Notes: generated by a model not told the origin, from the letters alone. A DNA stretch of 64,000 nucleotides from Streptomyces sp. 2114.4 (GCF_900187385.1 NZ_FYEY01000001.1:7068001-7132000), one strand, 5' to 3'. Numbered from the stretch's first letter, positions 17,440 through 26,815 are shown. Numbers and translations are program-made.

Positions 17440-18006
17440 CTACTCCCCGCTTGCCTGTTTCCCGGCCGCACCCGGCAGATGGACCACCACCAGCGCGATC
17501 CCGGCGACCGTGAGGTTACGGGTCGCGGCCTCCAGCCCGTTCCACTGCTTGGACTGCCACATCGAGAACCACTCGCCGCCTATCGCGAGGAAGCCCACCC
17601 CGAACAGCAGCACCATCATCAAAAGCCCGGCCGTGCTCAGCCGCCGGGCACGGGCGATGCTGCCGCGCCGGGCGCCGACGACCCACAGCGCGGTGGCCGC
17701 GAGCAGCACCACGGCGGTCACCGTCTCCCAGGCGATGATCGCCACGTACGCGGCGTCCTGCAGCACCTGCGAGCTGACGGCCCGCCACATCAGGTCCGGG
17801 TCCTTGAACGTGGTGTCCATGGCCAGCACATGGCGGACGAAGTCCCGGTTGGTGCCGAAGTCGGTGATGTTGCCGAAGGCGACGAGTGAGATGTAGAGCG
17901 CGACGGTTCCGGTGAGGACGGCCGCGGCGAGCGGCACTCCGGTAACTCCGGCAACTCGGGAAACTCCGGTACGTGGTGCGAGTTCGGTGGGGTGTCTGTC
18001 GGTCAT
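17440..18006 (-). CDS. DUF2165-family membrane protein
   Basis: Integral membrane protein of 188 residues with about four hydrophobic helices. The stretch ISLVAFGNITDFGTNRDFVRHVLAMDTTF after the first helix is the hallmark of DUF2165, and a second one, AIGGEWFSMWQSKQWNG, lies before the last helix. No function is established for the family. The start at 18006 gives a short Arg-containing cytoplasmic N terminus before TM1. It is convergent with the P450 gene and divergent from a phospholipase gene. Confidence 0.8.
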   Translation of the reverse strand: MTDRHPTELAPRTGVSRVAGVTGVPLAAAVLTGTVALYISLVAFGNITDFGTNRDFVRHVLAMDTTFKDPDLMWRAVSSQVLQDAAYVAIIAWETVTAVVLLAATALWVVGARRGSIARARRLSTAGLLMMVLLFGVGFLAIGGEWFSMWQSKQWNGLEAATRNLTVAGIALVVVHLPGAAGKQASGE

Positions 18007-18180
18007 GCGCCCTCCACGGCGGTTCCTGTCATCTGCTGTTTCCTTGTCTGTCGCGGCCCTTATGGTCCCTCATCTGCCGAACTCCCGTACGCTGCTCCCC
18101 GGTCGGCCGGGGGAGGCACCGGCCGAAGGGGCGTCCGGGAACAGAGCCGGCGGCCGAAGACCTGGAGGAAAGCGGGGCAC

Positions 18181-19215
18181 ATGAACGGAAAGCGGTGTGT
18201 GGGGACGGTCGCTGCCGCGGCGGCGGCGATGATCGCGGTGAGCGGCCCCGCGGGCGCCGAGCCGGCCGCCACGACATACGGCACCAGCACGTCCGTGGGT
18301 GTCCACAACGCTTATGACAAGGAGAAGTACCACTACTTCGCGGACGCCCTGGACTCCGGCGCCGCACTGCTCGAACTCGACCTCTGGTCCAACGGGCTGG
18401 GCAGGTCCTGGCGTGTCTCGCACAGCAACCCGCTCGGGAACAACAGCAACTGCGAAGGCGCCGCGAGCGCCTCGGAGTTGCGCACCAAGCACCGCGACCA
18501 GGACTTCGCCGGCTGTCTGGCCGATATGAAGGCCTGGCACGACGCCCACCCCGGCCACCGCCCGATCCTGCTCAAGGTCGAGATGAAGGACGGCTTCAAC
18601 GCCAAGGGCGGTCGCGGCCCCGCCGAGTTCGACGCACTGGTGAGGCAGAAGCTGGGCGACGCGGTCTACGGCCCCGGTGACCTCACCGGCCGGCACGCCA
18701 CCGCCGATGAGGCGGTGCGGGCCGGCGGCTGGCCGTCCCGGGCCGACCTGGCGGGCAAGTTCCTGTTCGAGCTGATACCCGGCACGGTCGAGGAGAAGAA
18801 CCCGTTCGACAAGCTGTGGACCGATGTCGAGTACGCGGGGCACCTCAAGAGCCTTGCGGCGCAAGGGAAGCTGGCGCAGTCGACGGCGTTCCCCGCGGTG
18901 CACGGGGCCGCTCCCGGCGACCCCCGCGAGCGCTACACCGACCCGTCGCTGCGTCCCTGGTTCGTGGTCTTCGACGGCGACGCCGCGACGTATCTGAACG
19001 GCAGTATCGACACCTCGTGGTACGACACCCGCAACTACCTGCTCATCATGACCGACGCCCACAATGTGCCGCCGGTCATCGACGGCACCCACCCGACCGA
19101 GGCGCAGGCACTGGCCCGGGTCCGGCAACTCGCCGCGGCACACGCCAGCTTCGCCACCGCCGACTGGTACCCGCTGCCGTCCGTCCTCAAGACCGTGGTG
19201 CCGCGCGGGGCATGA
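18181..19215 (+). CDS. Secreted Ca2+-dependent phosphoinositide-type phospholipase C
   Basis: Exported enzyme of 344 residues with an Ala-rich signal peptide (cleavage near AGAEP, residues 25-28). The TIM-barrel phospholipase signature includes SVGVHNAYDK with candidate His42, LLELDLW with Glu65 and Asp67, and WRVSHSNP with His81, a layout of the Ca2+-dependent PI-PLC family known from Streptomyces. It would cleave the phosphodiester of phosphatidylinositol outside the cell; the true substrate is unproved. ATG at 18181 has GGAGGAAAG upstream. Its last 29 bp overlap the convergent protease gene. Confidence 0.82.
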   Translation: MNGKRCVGTVAAAAAAMIAVSGPAGAEPAATTYGTSTSVGVHNAYDKEKYHYFADALDSGAALLELDLWSNGLGRSWRVSHSNPLGNNSNCEGAASASELRTKHRDQDFAGCLADMKAWHDAHPGHRPILLKVEMKDGFNAKGGRGPAEFDALVRQKLGDAVYGPGDLTGRHATADEAVRAGGWPSRADLAGKFLFELIPGTVEEKNPFDKLWTDVEYAGHLKSLAAQGKLAQSTAFPAVHGAAPGDPRERYTDPSLRPWFVVFDGDAATYLNGSIDTSWYDTRNYLLIMTDAHNVPPVIDGTHPTEAQALARVRQLAAAHASFATADWYPLPSVLKTVVPRGA

Positions 19216-20395
19216 CGCCGAACGCGGCGGCCCGGGTGCCGGGCTGGGCGGCCCGCGGGTCCGGCTCCGTGGTCGCCCGCCGGTAGAGCGCGGCCACATC
19301 CGCGCCGAACCGGCTGCTGTACGAGACGAGGTCGTCGCCGCCCTCGTGGAGACCGCCTATCACGCCGATCAGCGACCCGGTGCCGGTGGCCGGGTCGAGG
19401 TCGGTGAGCATCGGCCCGCCGCTCGTCCCGTTCGGGAAACCCGGGCAGACGAACCGGAGTTGGGCGGGGCCCTGGGCGTCCGCCGTGTGCCGGCAGCTGA
19501 CCGGGGTGTCCTGGTCCTCGGGGTAACCGGTCAGCTGCGCCGGGTGTCCGGCCGGTGCGCCGAACCGGATCCGTTCGGCGCCGGTGACGTCCTCGATCCG
19601 GCCGCCGGGCCGCCCCGCCCGGCGCACCCGCAGGAACGCCACATCGTGGTCGGGGTCCCGGTCGCTGATCCAGCGCGGATCGACCTGGAGCCGGGTGGGA
19701 ACCCACAGGCCGTACGGCGCGATCCCGTCGTGCAGGCCGGGCGCGAACACCAGCCGGGTGCGGAAGCCGTCGTCGTGCACACAGTGCGCCGCGGTGACGA
19801 TGAGGTCACCGCCGGGGGCGTGCACCACGCTGGCCGTGCAGTGGTGGACCGGGGTGCCGTCGTCGCCGGGGGAGAAGAGCGCACCGATCGCCGGTGCGGG
19901 CGCCGTCGGGGCCGCCCGCAGGGGCCGGGACGCCGTCAGCGGGACCCGCGTCAGGGGGGCCGCCGTCCCACCGCCGTACCGTGCCGTCACCGGCGGCCCC
20001 GGCCGCTCCTCGTAGGGGCCGGCGAGCACCGCGGCGGCGGCTTGCTCGCCGTCGGCCCGGGTCGCGAGATAGGAGCCGGTGGCGGTGTCCCCGGCGGCGA
20101 GGAACGGATCGCGGGACGGGGGCCCCAGGGCCAGCGCGGTGCTGCCCACGACCACCGTCAGCACCCCGAGCGCCAGGGTCGCCCGCAGCGGAACGCCGGG
20201 CCGGCCGCGGCCCGTGCAGGCCGGGCCGCCGGGACCGAGGCAGTCCTCGGCCGCCGGTGCCCCGGCGTTCCGGTCCGCCCCGCCGGCGTGGTTCGCCGGC
20301 TCGGTCCCGCGTGCGCTCGTCTCCACCAGCCGCCGCCTCGCCGCATCAGCCGGCATTACCCCGTCGGATGCTGGGGTGACACCGGAACCAGACAT
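19187..20395 (-). CDS. Membrane-anchored trypsin-like serine protease
   Basis: 402 residues: a cytoplasmic N-terminal tail of about 70, one transmembrane helix (about 70-90, LRATLALGVLTVVVGSTALAL), a low-complexity linker, then an S1 peptidase domain. The catalytic triad is intact: His204 in TAAHC, Asp251 in DHDVAF and Ser325 in NGTSGGPM. The GTSGGP form is common in the V8/trypsin-like bacterial branch. It probably acts at the outer membrane face in protein processing or defence; targets are unknown. The 3' end overlaps the convergent phospholipase gene. Confidence 0.85.
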   Translation of the reverse strand: MSGSGVTPASDGVMPADAARRRLVETSARGTEPANHAGGADRNAGAPAAEDCLGPGGPACTGRGRPGVPLRATLALGVLTVVVGSTALALGPPSRDPFLAAGDTATGSYLATRADGEQAAAAVLAGPYEERPGPPVTARYGGGTAAPLTRVPLTASRPLRAAPTAPAPAIGALFSPGDDGTPVHHCTASVVHAPGGDLIVTAAHCVHDDGFRTRLVFAPGLHDGIAPYGLWVPTRLQVDPRWISDRDPDHDVAFLRVRRAGRPGGRIEDVTGAERIRFGAPAGHPAQLTGYPEDQDTPVSCRHTADAQGPAQLRFVCPGFPNGTSGGPMLTDLDPATGTGSLIGVIGGLHEGGDDLVSYSSRFGADVAALYRRATTEPDPRAAQPGTRAAAFGVMPRAAPRS

Positions 20396-20701
20396 TTCAC
20401 CCAGTCTGATGCAAGGATGCGTGCCGCGGTTCGGTCACTTGGCGCAACATTCCGCTCAGGCAACGAAGATCACGAACAAAGAGCCGCACCGGAAACCCCG
20501 GCACACCCGCCGCACGAGGCGCCCGGCAGTCAGGCCGCGGCGAGCGGGACGGCTGCGCCGCCGGGACGCGGTCCGCTGGGCCGGTCGGGTGAACCGCGGG
20601 TGCCGGCCCCGGCCCTCCGCGGCGTGCCGGACGGGCGCGTGGCAGACGGGCGCCTGGCGGACGGGCGCGTGCCGGACCGCCGTGCGCCCCGCGGCTCCCG
20701 C
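20396..20701. other. Spacer with short tandem repeats
   Basis: No gene is recognisable in about 306 bp. The part next to the protease gene is AT-richer (AACGAAGATCACGAACAAAG) and probably carries its promoter. Near 20625-20690 a 15-bp unit of the type GGC(A/G)GACGGGCGC(G/C)T is repeated about three times in tandem. Confidence 0.45.
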
Positions 20702-21631
20702 TCACGCCGCGAGTCGCACCCCCTGCCCCGCGAGCTGGTGCCGGATCAGCGTCTCGGCCAGACCGGTCTCGTTCGGGAAGTCCATCGGGACGATCCCCAG
20801 GCCCGTCCAGCCGCTCCCTTCCGGGCCCGCCAGCAGCCGCTTGACCTGCGGGTTGAGCCGGTCCGCGGTGGAGCGGGGCGGAAGCAGCGCGGCGGTGCTG
20901 ACGTAGTTGACGAAGAGCTTGCCGGGCTGGGTGACGGCCTTGCGGAACTGAGCCTCGATCTTCGGGTACTTCCCGAACGGCTCCGCCATGTAGTCGTCCT
21001 GGATGTCGAACAGCTGCGGATCGCCGTAACGGACGCCGCCCAGACCGTCGGAGTCCGCCAGCAGCACGACCCGACCGCGGGCCTGGCCCAGCGTCGGCAG
21101 TCCGGCGTCCAGCCGGAACAGCGACCGGTAGCCCTTGTCGTCCAGGTAGATGCCGAAGATCCGGCGGAACTCCTCGGCGCTGACCTCCGAGTACTCCTGC
21201 TTGACCCGCATCAGCACCGTCTCGGAGGGATGTGCCCGCAGGAACGCCCGGCAGGCGTTGAGCACATCACCGAACATCAACTCCTGGTAGAAGGCGCCGT
21301 GATGGATGGCGAAGACGTTGTCGATGGCCCGGCAGCGGACGTCCAGGAAGCGGATGCCGCTGCTCAGCTGGGCGTCGACGGGGGTGTTCTGGCAGGCGAC
21401 CCAGGGGCCGCCCACCCGGGCGCCCGAGTCATGGGTGCCGGGGAGGGTGAGCCGCTGGACGGGGGTGGCGTCGCCGAGCGCCGACATCCAGTCCTGCGCG
21501 GACAGCCGGGGCGCCCGGCGCTGGGCCGCCTCCGCCGTGTACCGCCCGCTGCCGACACCCGCCAGCACCCCGGCGGCCGACAGCCCGGCCGCGCCCCGCA
21601 GGAATCCCCGTCGATCCAGTCCCAGCCCCAT
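20702..21631 (-). CDS. Phosphatidylinositol-specific phospholipase C (Tat-exported)
   Basis: Bacterial PI-PLC of 309 residues. The N terminus carries a twin-arginine signal (LDRRGFLRGAAGLSAAG). The X-domain shows LTLPGTHDSGA with catalytic His67 and AIHHGAFYQ with His110/111, the two histidines of this metal-independent family, followed by ETVLMRVKQE and RVVLLADSDG. It cleaves phosphatidylinositol or GPI anchors to a cyclic phosphate. ATG at 21631 starts the Tat motif, so the longer frame from 21715 is not used. It is a different family from the phospholipase at 18181, although both face the same protease gene. Confidence 0.88.
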   Translation of the reverse strand: MGLGLDRRGFLRGAAGLSAAGVLAGVGSGRYTAEAAQRRAPRLSAQDWMSALGDATPVQRLTLPGTHDSGARVGGPWVACQNTPVDAQLSSGIRFLDVRCRAIDNVFAIHHGAFYQELMFGDVLNACRAFLRAHPSETVLMRVKQEYSEVSAEEFRRIFGIYLDDKGYRSLFRLDAGLPTLGQARGRVVLLADSDGLGGVRYGDPQLFDIQDDYMAEPFGKYPKIEAQFRKAVTQPGKLFVNYVSTAALLPPRSTADRLNPQVKRLLAGPEGSGWTGLGIVPMDFPNETGLAETLIRHQLAGQGVRLAA

Positions 21632-21781
21632 GCCGCTTCCCCTGCCCGTCGAGTCTGCGTGGTGGGTGCGCGGCGGCAGCCCCGGCGCGCACCGGCGATC
21701 GGGGCATCGAACCACAGGGAGCGTACGAGCGGCACCCGGCCGGCGGGCCCGAGGGGCACGCCGGCCGGGAAGGGGCGGAAA

Positions 21782-22744
21782 TCAGACGCGGAAGGACAGC
21801 GACAGCGCGAAGCGGTCCGTGCTGTCCGTCCACCAGCTGCTCAACTCCAGTCCGGCCGCAGCGAGTTCGGCCCGCACGCCGTCCTGGCGGAACTTGGCCG
21901 AGACCTCGGTCCGCAGGTCCTCGCCCGCGGTGAAGCTCACCGCCAGATCCACTCCGGGGATCTTGACGGTCAGGTCCTTGCGGGCCCGCAGGCGCATCTC
22001 GATCCACTCGCGCTCGGCATTCCACAGGGCGACATGGTCGAAGTCCGCCGGGTCGAAGTCGCCGCCCAGTTCGCGGTTGATGACCTCCAGGACGTTCTTG
22101 TTGAACGCGGCCGTCACTCCCTGCGGGTCGTCGTAAGCGGCCACGAGCGTGGCCTCGTCCTTGACCAGGTCGGTGCCGAGCAGCAGCGCATCGCCCGGGG
22201 AGAGCATGGTGTGCACGGAGTGCAGGAACGCGGCGCGCTCCTCGGGGAGCAGATTGCCGATGGTGCCGCCGAGGAAGGCGAGCAGCCGCGGGCCGGGGGT
22301 GCCGGGGAGTTCGATGCCCTGCTGGAAGTCGGCGACCAGCGCGTGCACGCTGAGGCCGGGATGCTCGGCGAGCAGCGTCTCACCCGCCACGGCCAGCGCG
22401 GATTCGCTGACGTCGATGGGCACATAGGAGTGCAGTTCGGTCAGCGCGCCCAGGAGATGGCGGGTCTTGTCGGAGGAGCCCGACCCCAGCTCGATCAGGG
22501 TGCGGGCTCGGGTGGCCGCGGCGATGTGGTCGGCACGGGTGAGCAGGATCTCCCGCTCGGCGCGGGTCGGGTAGTAGTCGGGCAGCTTGGTGATGTCCTC
22601 GAACAGCTCGCTCCCGCGGGCGTCGTAGAACCACTTGGGCGGCAGCTGTTTGGGGGTACGGGACAGGCCCTGGGTGACGTCGGCGCGCAGTGCGGCCGCG
22701 GTGGCGTCGGCAGGGAGGGTGCGGGTGATGCTGAGCGGGCTCAC
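21782..22744 (-). CDS. egtD: L-histidine N-alpha-methyltransferase EgtD
   Basis: SAM-dependent methyltransferase of 320 residues that makes hercynine, the first ergothioneine intermediate. Family marks are LPPKWFYDARGSELFEDIT, the SAM site LIELGSGSSDKTRHLL, FLGGTIGNL and the C-terminal AEREWIEMRL. The GTG start at 22744 overlaps the EgtC stop (GTGA). It is the last gene of the egtABCD operon on this strand. Length and motifs match the known enzymes. Confidence 0.95.
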   Translation of the reverse strand: MSPLSITRTLPADATAAALRADVTQGLSRTPKQLPPKWFYDARGSELFEDITKLPDYYPTRAEREILLTRADHIAAATRARTLIELGSGSSDKTRHLLGALTELHSYVPIDVSESALAVAGETLLAEHPGLSVHALVADFQQGIELPGTPGPRLLAFLGGTIGNLLPEERAAFLHSVHTMLSPGDALLLGTDLVKDEATLVAAYDDPQGVTAAFNKNVLEVINRELGGDFDPADFDHVALWNAEREWIEMRLRARKDLTVKIPGVDLAVSFTAGEDLRTEVSAKFRQDGVRAELAAAGLELSSWWTDSTDRFALSLSFRV

Positions 22745-23496
22745 GTGGCGGGCTCCTTGAGCGGGGTGAGGTGGACGTCGGTTCCGGTGGCGCGCAGCAG
22801 GGTGCGGTCCGGGACCTCGGTCCAGTGGGGGGAATCGTCGTACGGTTCGGAGGCGACCACCGTGCCGCCCTGGGGAACGGCCAGGTGGCACAGCGTGTCG
22901 CCCCAGGTGGTGGCGGCGATGGCGGTGCCGTCGGTCAGCAGCAGATTGAGCCGGGAGGCGGGTGCGGCCGCGGCGACCGCCGCCACCGTGCCCGCCAGCG
23001 CCTCGCCGAGCTCGTCGCCGCGCGCCAGCCGGTGGCGGACCATCGCCCACAGGAACGCCGCGTCGCAGCGGGCCGGCAGCCGCAGCAGCTCTCCCGGCGG
23101 CAGCTCGGCCGCCAGCGGGGCGAGCGAGTCCGGCCAGCCGGACACCGCGCCGTTGTGGCTGAACAGATAGCGCCCCTCGGCGTACGGCGCGGCCGCGGCC
23201 TCGGCGTCCGCACCGGCCACGGTGGCATCGCGCACCGCGGCAAGCAGCGCGCCGGAGCGCACCACCCGCCCCAGGTCGGGCAGCAGATCGTCGCCCCAGA
23301 TCGGCCCGGCCCGCCGGTAACGGGCGGGCACCGGATCGCCCGGCGCGTACCAGCCGACGCCGAACCCGTCGGCGTTGACCGTCCCGTACCGCTGCCGGCG
23401 CGGTTCCCACGACTGCCGGTACAGGCTGTGCGGCGGGGCCAGGACCACCTGTCCGAGGGGGATTTCGGGCCCCAGATAAGCAAGGTGACGGCACAT
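22741..23496 (-). CDS. egtC: Gamma-glutamyl-hercynylcysteine sulfoxide hydrolase EgtC
   Basis: Class II glutamine-amidotransferase-fold enzyme of 251 residues that removes glutamate from gamma-glutamyl-hercynylcysteine sulfoxide. The N-terminal nucleophile Cys2 (MCRHLAYLG), YGTVNADGFGVGWY and FSHNGAVSGW are all present. It lies between egtB and egtD, overlapping egtD by 4 bp. Assignment is secure from sequence and operon. Confidence 0.95.
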   Translation of the reverse strand: MCRHLAYLGPEIPLGQVVLAPPHSLYRQSWEPRRQRYGTVNADGFGVGWYAPGDPVPARYRRAGPIWGDDLLPDLGRVVRSGALLAAVRDATVAGADAEAAAAPYAEGRYLFSHNGAVSGWPDSLAPLAAELPPGELLRLPARCDAAFLWAMVRHRLARGDELGEALAGTVAAVAAAAPASRLNLLLTDGTAIAATTWGDTLCHLAVPQGGTVVASEPYDDSPHWTEVPDRTLLRATGTDVHLTPLKEPAT

Positions 23497-23533
23497 CAGG
23501 CACCGGCCTCCCGGGTCGGCTCAGCCGCGGCCG

Positions 23534-24856
23534 TCATGCGTCCGCCGCCGGGTCGGCGTCCCGGGCGGTGCGGAACCCGGAGAAGATCTGCCGGCGGATC
23601 GGCAGGTCCCAGTTGCGGAAGGTGCCCCGGCAGGCGACCGGGTCGACGGCGAACGAGCCGCCGCGCAGCACCTTGTACTCGTCGCCGAAGAACACCTCCG
23701 AGTACTCCCGGTAGGGGAAGGCGGCGAAGCCCGGATACGGCAGGAAGTCGCTCGCCGTCCACTCCCACACATCGCCGATCAGCTGCCGTACGCCCAGCGG
23801 GGACTGTCCGTCCGGGTAGCTGCCGATCGGTGCGGGCCGCAGATGCCGCTGGCCGAGGTTGGCATGCGCCGGTGTGGGTTCCTCGTCGCCCCAGGGGTAG
23901 CGCCTGGCCCGCCCGGTCACCGGATCGTGCCGGGCGGCCTTCTCCCACTCGGCCTCGGACGGCAGCCGCCGCCCCGCCCAGCGGGCGTAGGCGTCCGCCT
24001 CGTACCAGCTCACATGGAGCACGGGCTCGTCCGGCGGCACCGGTTCGGTCACCCCGAACCTCCGGCGCAGCCACTGGCCCCCGTCGCGCTTCCAGAACAG
24101 CGGTGCCCGCAGCGCGTGCTCCTGCACCTGGGCCCAGCCCTCCGGGGCCCACCAGCGCGGGTCCTCGTAGCCGCCGGCCTCGATGAACCGCTGGTAGGCG
24201 CCGTTGCAGACGGGGGTGGTGTCGATCAGGAAGGAGGGCACCAGCCGGTGGTGTGCGGGCCGCTCGTTGTCCAGCGCCCAGGGCTCGGTGGAGGTGCCCA
24301 TGGAGAACGGCCCGCCGGGCACCAGGACTTCCGCGGGCAGGATCTCAGCGCCGGAGACCACCAACGGCTCCGCCTCGGTGAGCACAGCGGGCCCCGCACG
24401 GAGCTGGTGGGTGATGAGCATGGTCTCGTCGTGCTGCTGCTCATGCTGGGCGATCATGCCGAAGGCGAAGCCGGAGTCGAGCAGCGGACCGCCGTGCAGC
24501 TCGGTGCGCTCCAGGATGTCCAGCACCCGGCCACGGACCTCGGCGACATAGCCGTGCGCCTCGTCGGGCGCGAGCAGCGGAAGCGAGGGGCGCCGGGCAC
24601 GGGGGTGTTCGAAGGCGTCGTAGACGGAGTCGATGTCCGGGCGCAGCGCGTCCCGGCCGCCCACGGTGCGCAGCAGCCACTGCTCCTCCTGGTTGCCTAT
24701 GTGGGCCAGGTCCCACACCAGCGGGGACATCAGGGGGGAGTGCTGCGCGATGAGGTCGGGCTCCTCGACACAGGTGGTCAACAGGCGGGTGCGGTCACGG
24801 GCGGCGAGCAGCGCCGAGGCCGCGCGCTCACGCAGGAGCTCGGGATCGGGGGTCAC
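23534..24856 (-). CDS. egtB: Hercynine oxygenase EgtB
   Basis: Iron-dependent sulfoxide synthase of 440 residues that joins gamma-glutamylcysteine to hercynine with O2. The N-terminal DinB-like domain carries the metal ligands (LAHIGNQEEQW and IAQHEQQHDET, giving the second His-x3-His). The C-terminal half is a formylglycine-generating-enzyme fold (GGPFSMGTS, RLPSEAEWEKAAR, GDVWEWTASDF, VLRGGSF). The GTG start at 24856 overlaps the egtA stop (GTGA). Only 37 bp separate it from egtC. Confidence 0.95.
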   Translation of the reverse strand: MTPDPELLRERAASALLAARDRTRLLTTCVEEPDLIAQHSPLMSPLVWDLAHIGNQEEQWLLRTVGGRDALRPDIDSVYDAFEHPRARRPSLPLLAPDEAHGYVAEVRGRVLDILERTELHGGPLLDSGFAFGMIAQHEQQHDETMLITHQLRAGPAVLTEAEPLVVSGAEILPAEVLVPGGPFSMGTSTEPWALDNERPAHHRLVPSFLIDTTPVCNGAYQRFIEAGGYEDPRWWAPEGWAQVQEHALRAPLFWKRDGGQWLRRRFGVTEPVPPDEPVLHVSWYEADAYARWAGRRLPSEAEWEKAARHDPVTGRARRYPWGDEEPTPAHANLGQRHLRPAPIGSYPDGQSPLGVRQLIGDVWEWTASDFLPYPGFAAFPYREYSEVFFGDEYKVLRGGSFAVDPVACRGTFRNWDLPIRRQIFSGFRTARDADPAADA

Positions 24857-26130
24857 TGGCTGTCCTTCCCAACGATGAGATCGCCCTCCGCGGCGTACAG
24901 GGCGTCGAGATGATCGTCCGCGGGGCAGCGGCCGCGGGCCACATACCGCTCGGTGAACTCCGCGACCGCGGCGAGCACTTCGGGGGAGGCGCCGAGCCGG
25001 GGCAGGGCCTCCTGCGCGGCGGCGAAGCAGGCCACCGCCGCCGTGTGCAGTTCCGGGTCGGTCAGCGCCGCGCGGGCGGCGCGCCGCCACAGCGGATTGC
25101 GCGGGGCCGGCCGGGAGCCCGCCGTCTCCGCAAGGGGCTTGACGACGCGGTACGCCCGCTCCGCGGCCTCCGGGTCGTCGAACAGCGCGGCCGTGACGGC
25201 CAGCGGCACGACCCACCCGGCGTCGCCCGACTGTGCGTCGATCATCCGCAGTTCCAGATGGCCGCGCGGCCGTACCGGCGGGAAGAGGGTGGTGAGGTGG
25301 TACTCCAGATCCTCCCGGGTGGGCGCTCTGGGCACGCCGGTACGGATCCACTGGCGGAAGGTGAGCCCTTCCGGCGCGTGCCAGGGCCCGTCCTCGGCGC
25401 GGATGCACATCACCGGGGCGTCCAGGACATACGCCACCCAGGCGGTGCGCGGATCGGGCCCCTGCGGCGGGGCGAGCGTACGGCCCGGGTCGAGCTGCGA
25501 CCAGACGACCTGGCGGGTGGTGCGGTAGCCGGTGGGGCAGCCCTCGCTGGTGGGCGAATTGGCGAAGGCCGCGGCCAGCACCGCGCCCAGCAGGTGCGCC
25601 AGCAGCCAGCGCCGGCCGTGCCCGAGCGGCCCCGGCTCCTCGTAGCCGGCGTCCACACACACCTGCACGGAGGCGGTGGCGCACATCATGGACCGGCCGG
25701 CGGAGCCCCAGCGGTCGAAGTACGCCTCCATGGCGTTGTAGCGCGGTTCGGTCAGCACCCGCTGCGGGAGGTGCCACGGGTTGTGACCGTGGCCGGCCAT
25801 GCCCAGGCCCATGGCCAGCATGGCGGGGCGGACCAGCGCGAGATCGGCGGTGACCGCCTCGATGCACTCGGTGAGGGTGCGGGCGGGGAGTGAGCTGAGC
25901 TCCAGCTGGCCGCCGGGCTCGAAGGTCAGCAGGGAGCTGAGGGGAAGGGCGCGCAGCGTCGTCGCCGCGCTGTGCAGCCGGTCGGGTTCGAGGGGACGTC
26001 GGGGGTTGCGCGCGTCGTGGACCAGCCATTCGATCTCGACGCCGATACGGCGCGGAGGCCCCGTCTTGAAGCATATTCCGCGCAGGTGAGCTTCCAGCTC
26101 CGCTTCTGTTTCCGCAGGCCGTACGGGCAT
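24853..26130 (-). CDS. egtA: Glutamate-cysteine ligase EgtA
   Basis: ATP-dependent ligase of 425 residues making gamma-glutamylcysteine for ergothioneine. Family marks are IGVEIEWLV at the N terminus, FEPGGQLELSS, TASVQVCVDAGYE and HLELRMIDAQ. First gene of egtABCD on the minus strand, with AGGGAGAGGGA before the ATG at 26130. A 7-bp hairpin (GGCGGCA 26154-26160 with TGCCGCC 26165-26171) lies in the leader or promoter region. No egtE-like lyase follows in this window. Confidence 0.95.
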   Translation of the reverse strand: MPVRPAETEAELEAHLRGICFKTGPPRRIGVEIEWLVHDARNPRRPLEPDRLHSAATTLRALPLSSLLTFEPGGQLELSSLPARTLTECIEAVTADLALVRPAMLAMGLGMAGHGHNPWHLPQRVLTEPRYNAMEAYFDRWGSAGRSMMCATASVQVCVDAGYEEPGPLGHGRRWLLAHLLGAVLAAAFANSPTSEGCPTGYRTTRQVVWSQLDPGRTLAPPQGPDPRTAWVAYVLDAPVMCIRAEDGPWHAPEGLTFRQWIRTGVPRAPTREDLEYHLTTLFPPVRPRGHLELRMIDAQSGDAGWVVPLAVTAALFDDPEAAERAYRVVKPLAETAGSRPAPRNPLWRRAARAALTDPELHTAAVACFAAAQEALPRLGASPEVLAAVAEFTERYVARGRCPADDHLDALYAAEGDLIVGKDSQ

Positions 26131-26429
26131 GGAATCCCTCTCCCTGGTGGGGTGGCGGCAGGATTGCCGCCCTCCACCTAATCCGCTGCGGGCGATGCGC
26201 TCAAGGGCGCTTTCGCGCCGCGGTCGGCGGGACGGGCCGTCACGGGGCGAGCGGGCCGTCCGGGCCGGGAGACCCCCGGACGGAGCCGCGGCGCCCTCCC
26301 GGCGCCAGGACGGCCTCCCGGCCCGCCGCGGCGGCCGGCGACCGGACCGGCGGATGGCGGACGGGGGCCACGGGGGCGTACGGCCGTTCGAGTGAGTGCG
26401 GGGTGGGGTGCGTTTTGCCGTGACGGTCC
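26131..26429. other. Non-coding spacer between egtA and a decayed IS
   Basis: About 300 bp of GC-rich DNA. Apart from the leader hairpin at 26154-26171 and presumably the egtA promoter, no gene is recognisable; short open frames lack coding character. Confidence 0.4.
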
Positions 26430-26815
26430 TCAGAAGTCATCTCGTTTGGCGAGCCTGCGGTAGCAGACCAAGGTGCAGGCGATGCTCGTGAAGGGGAGGA
26501 CGTTCGCTGCCTGGCGTTCGTAGCGTCGGTGGAGGCTTCGGCAGTTGGCGAGTCAGGCCATGGTGCGTTCGATGGTCCAGCGGCGGCGGCGGCCCGATCG
26601 CTGGGAAGTCTCGATCCCCTTCGGGGCGATACGGTGGGTGATGCCGCGCTCGCGTAGCCATCGCCGCAGGTGGGAGTAAGTCGTAGCGTTGGACGGCGTG
26701 GAGTTTGGCCGGCTTGCGTCGTCGACGTCCGTGGCGGGAGTGGATCGGCGGTAGGCCTTTCACCAGAGGGCCCAGGGCTGATCCGGCACCAGCCGCTCCA
26801 CGATCCCCACCACGG
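26430..26815 (-). pseudogene. IS5-family transposase remnant
   Basis: Reading the minus strand, IVERLVPDQPWALW resembles the N terminus of IS5-type transposases. It is followed almost at once by mid-protein sequence (GLPPIHSRHGRRRRKPAKL, then after a frame change LRRWLRERGITHRIAPKG) and the C terminus (RRRWTIERTMA, stop, LANCRSLHRRYERQAANVL, LPFTSIACTLVCYRRLAKR). An in-frame TGA replaces the usual Trp codon in TMAW, and the catalytic N-terminal half is deleted. The gene cannot encode an active transposase. The last codons lie in the left inverted repeat. Confidence 0.75.

Noticed and set aside
19064..23170. 1368-residue plus-strand frame across protease, PLC and egt genes
   Set aside because: Antisense to several confirmed genes; composition is artefactual.
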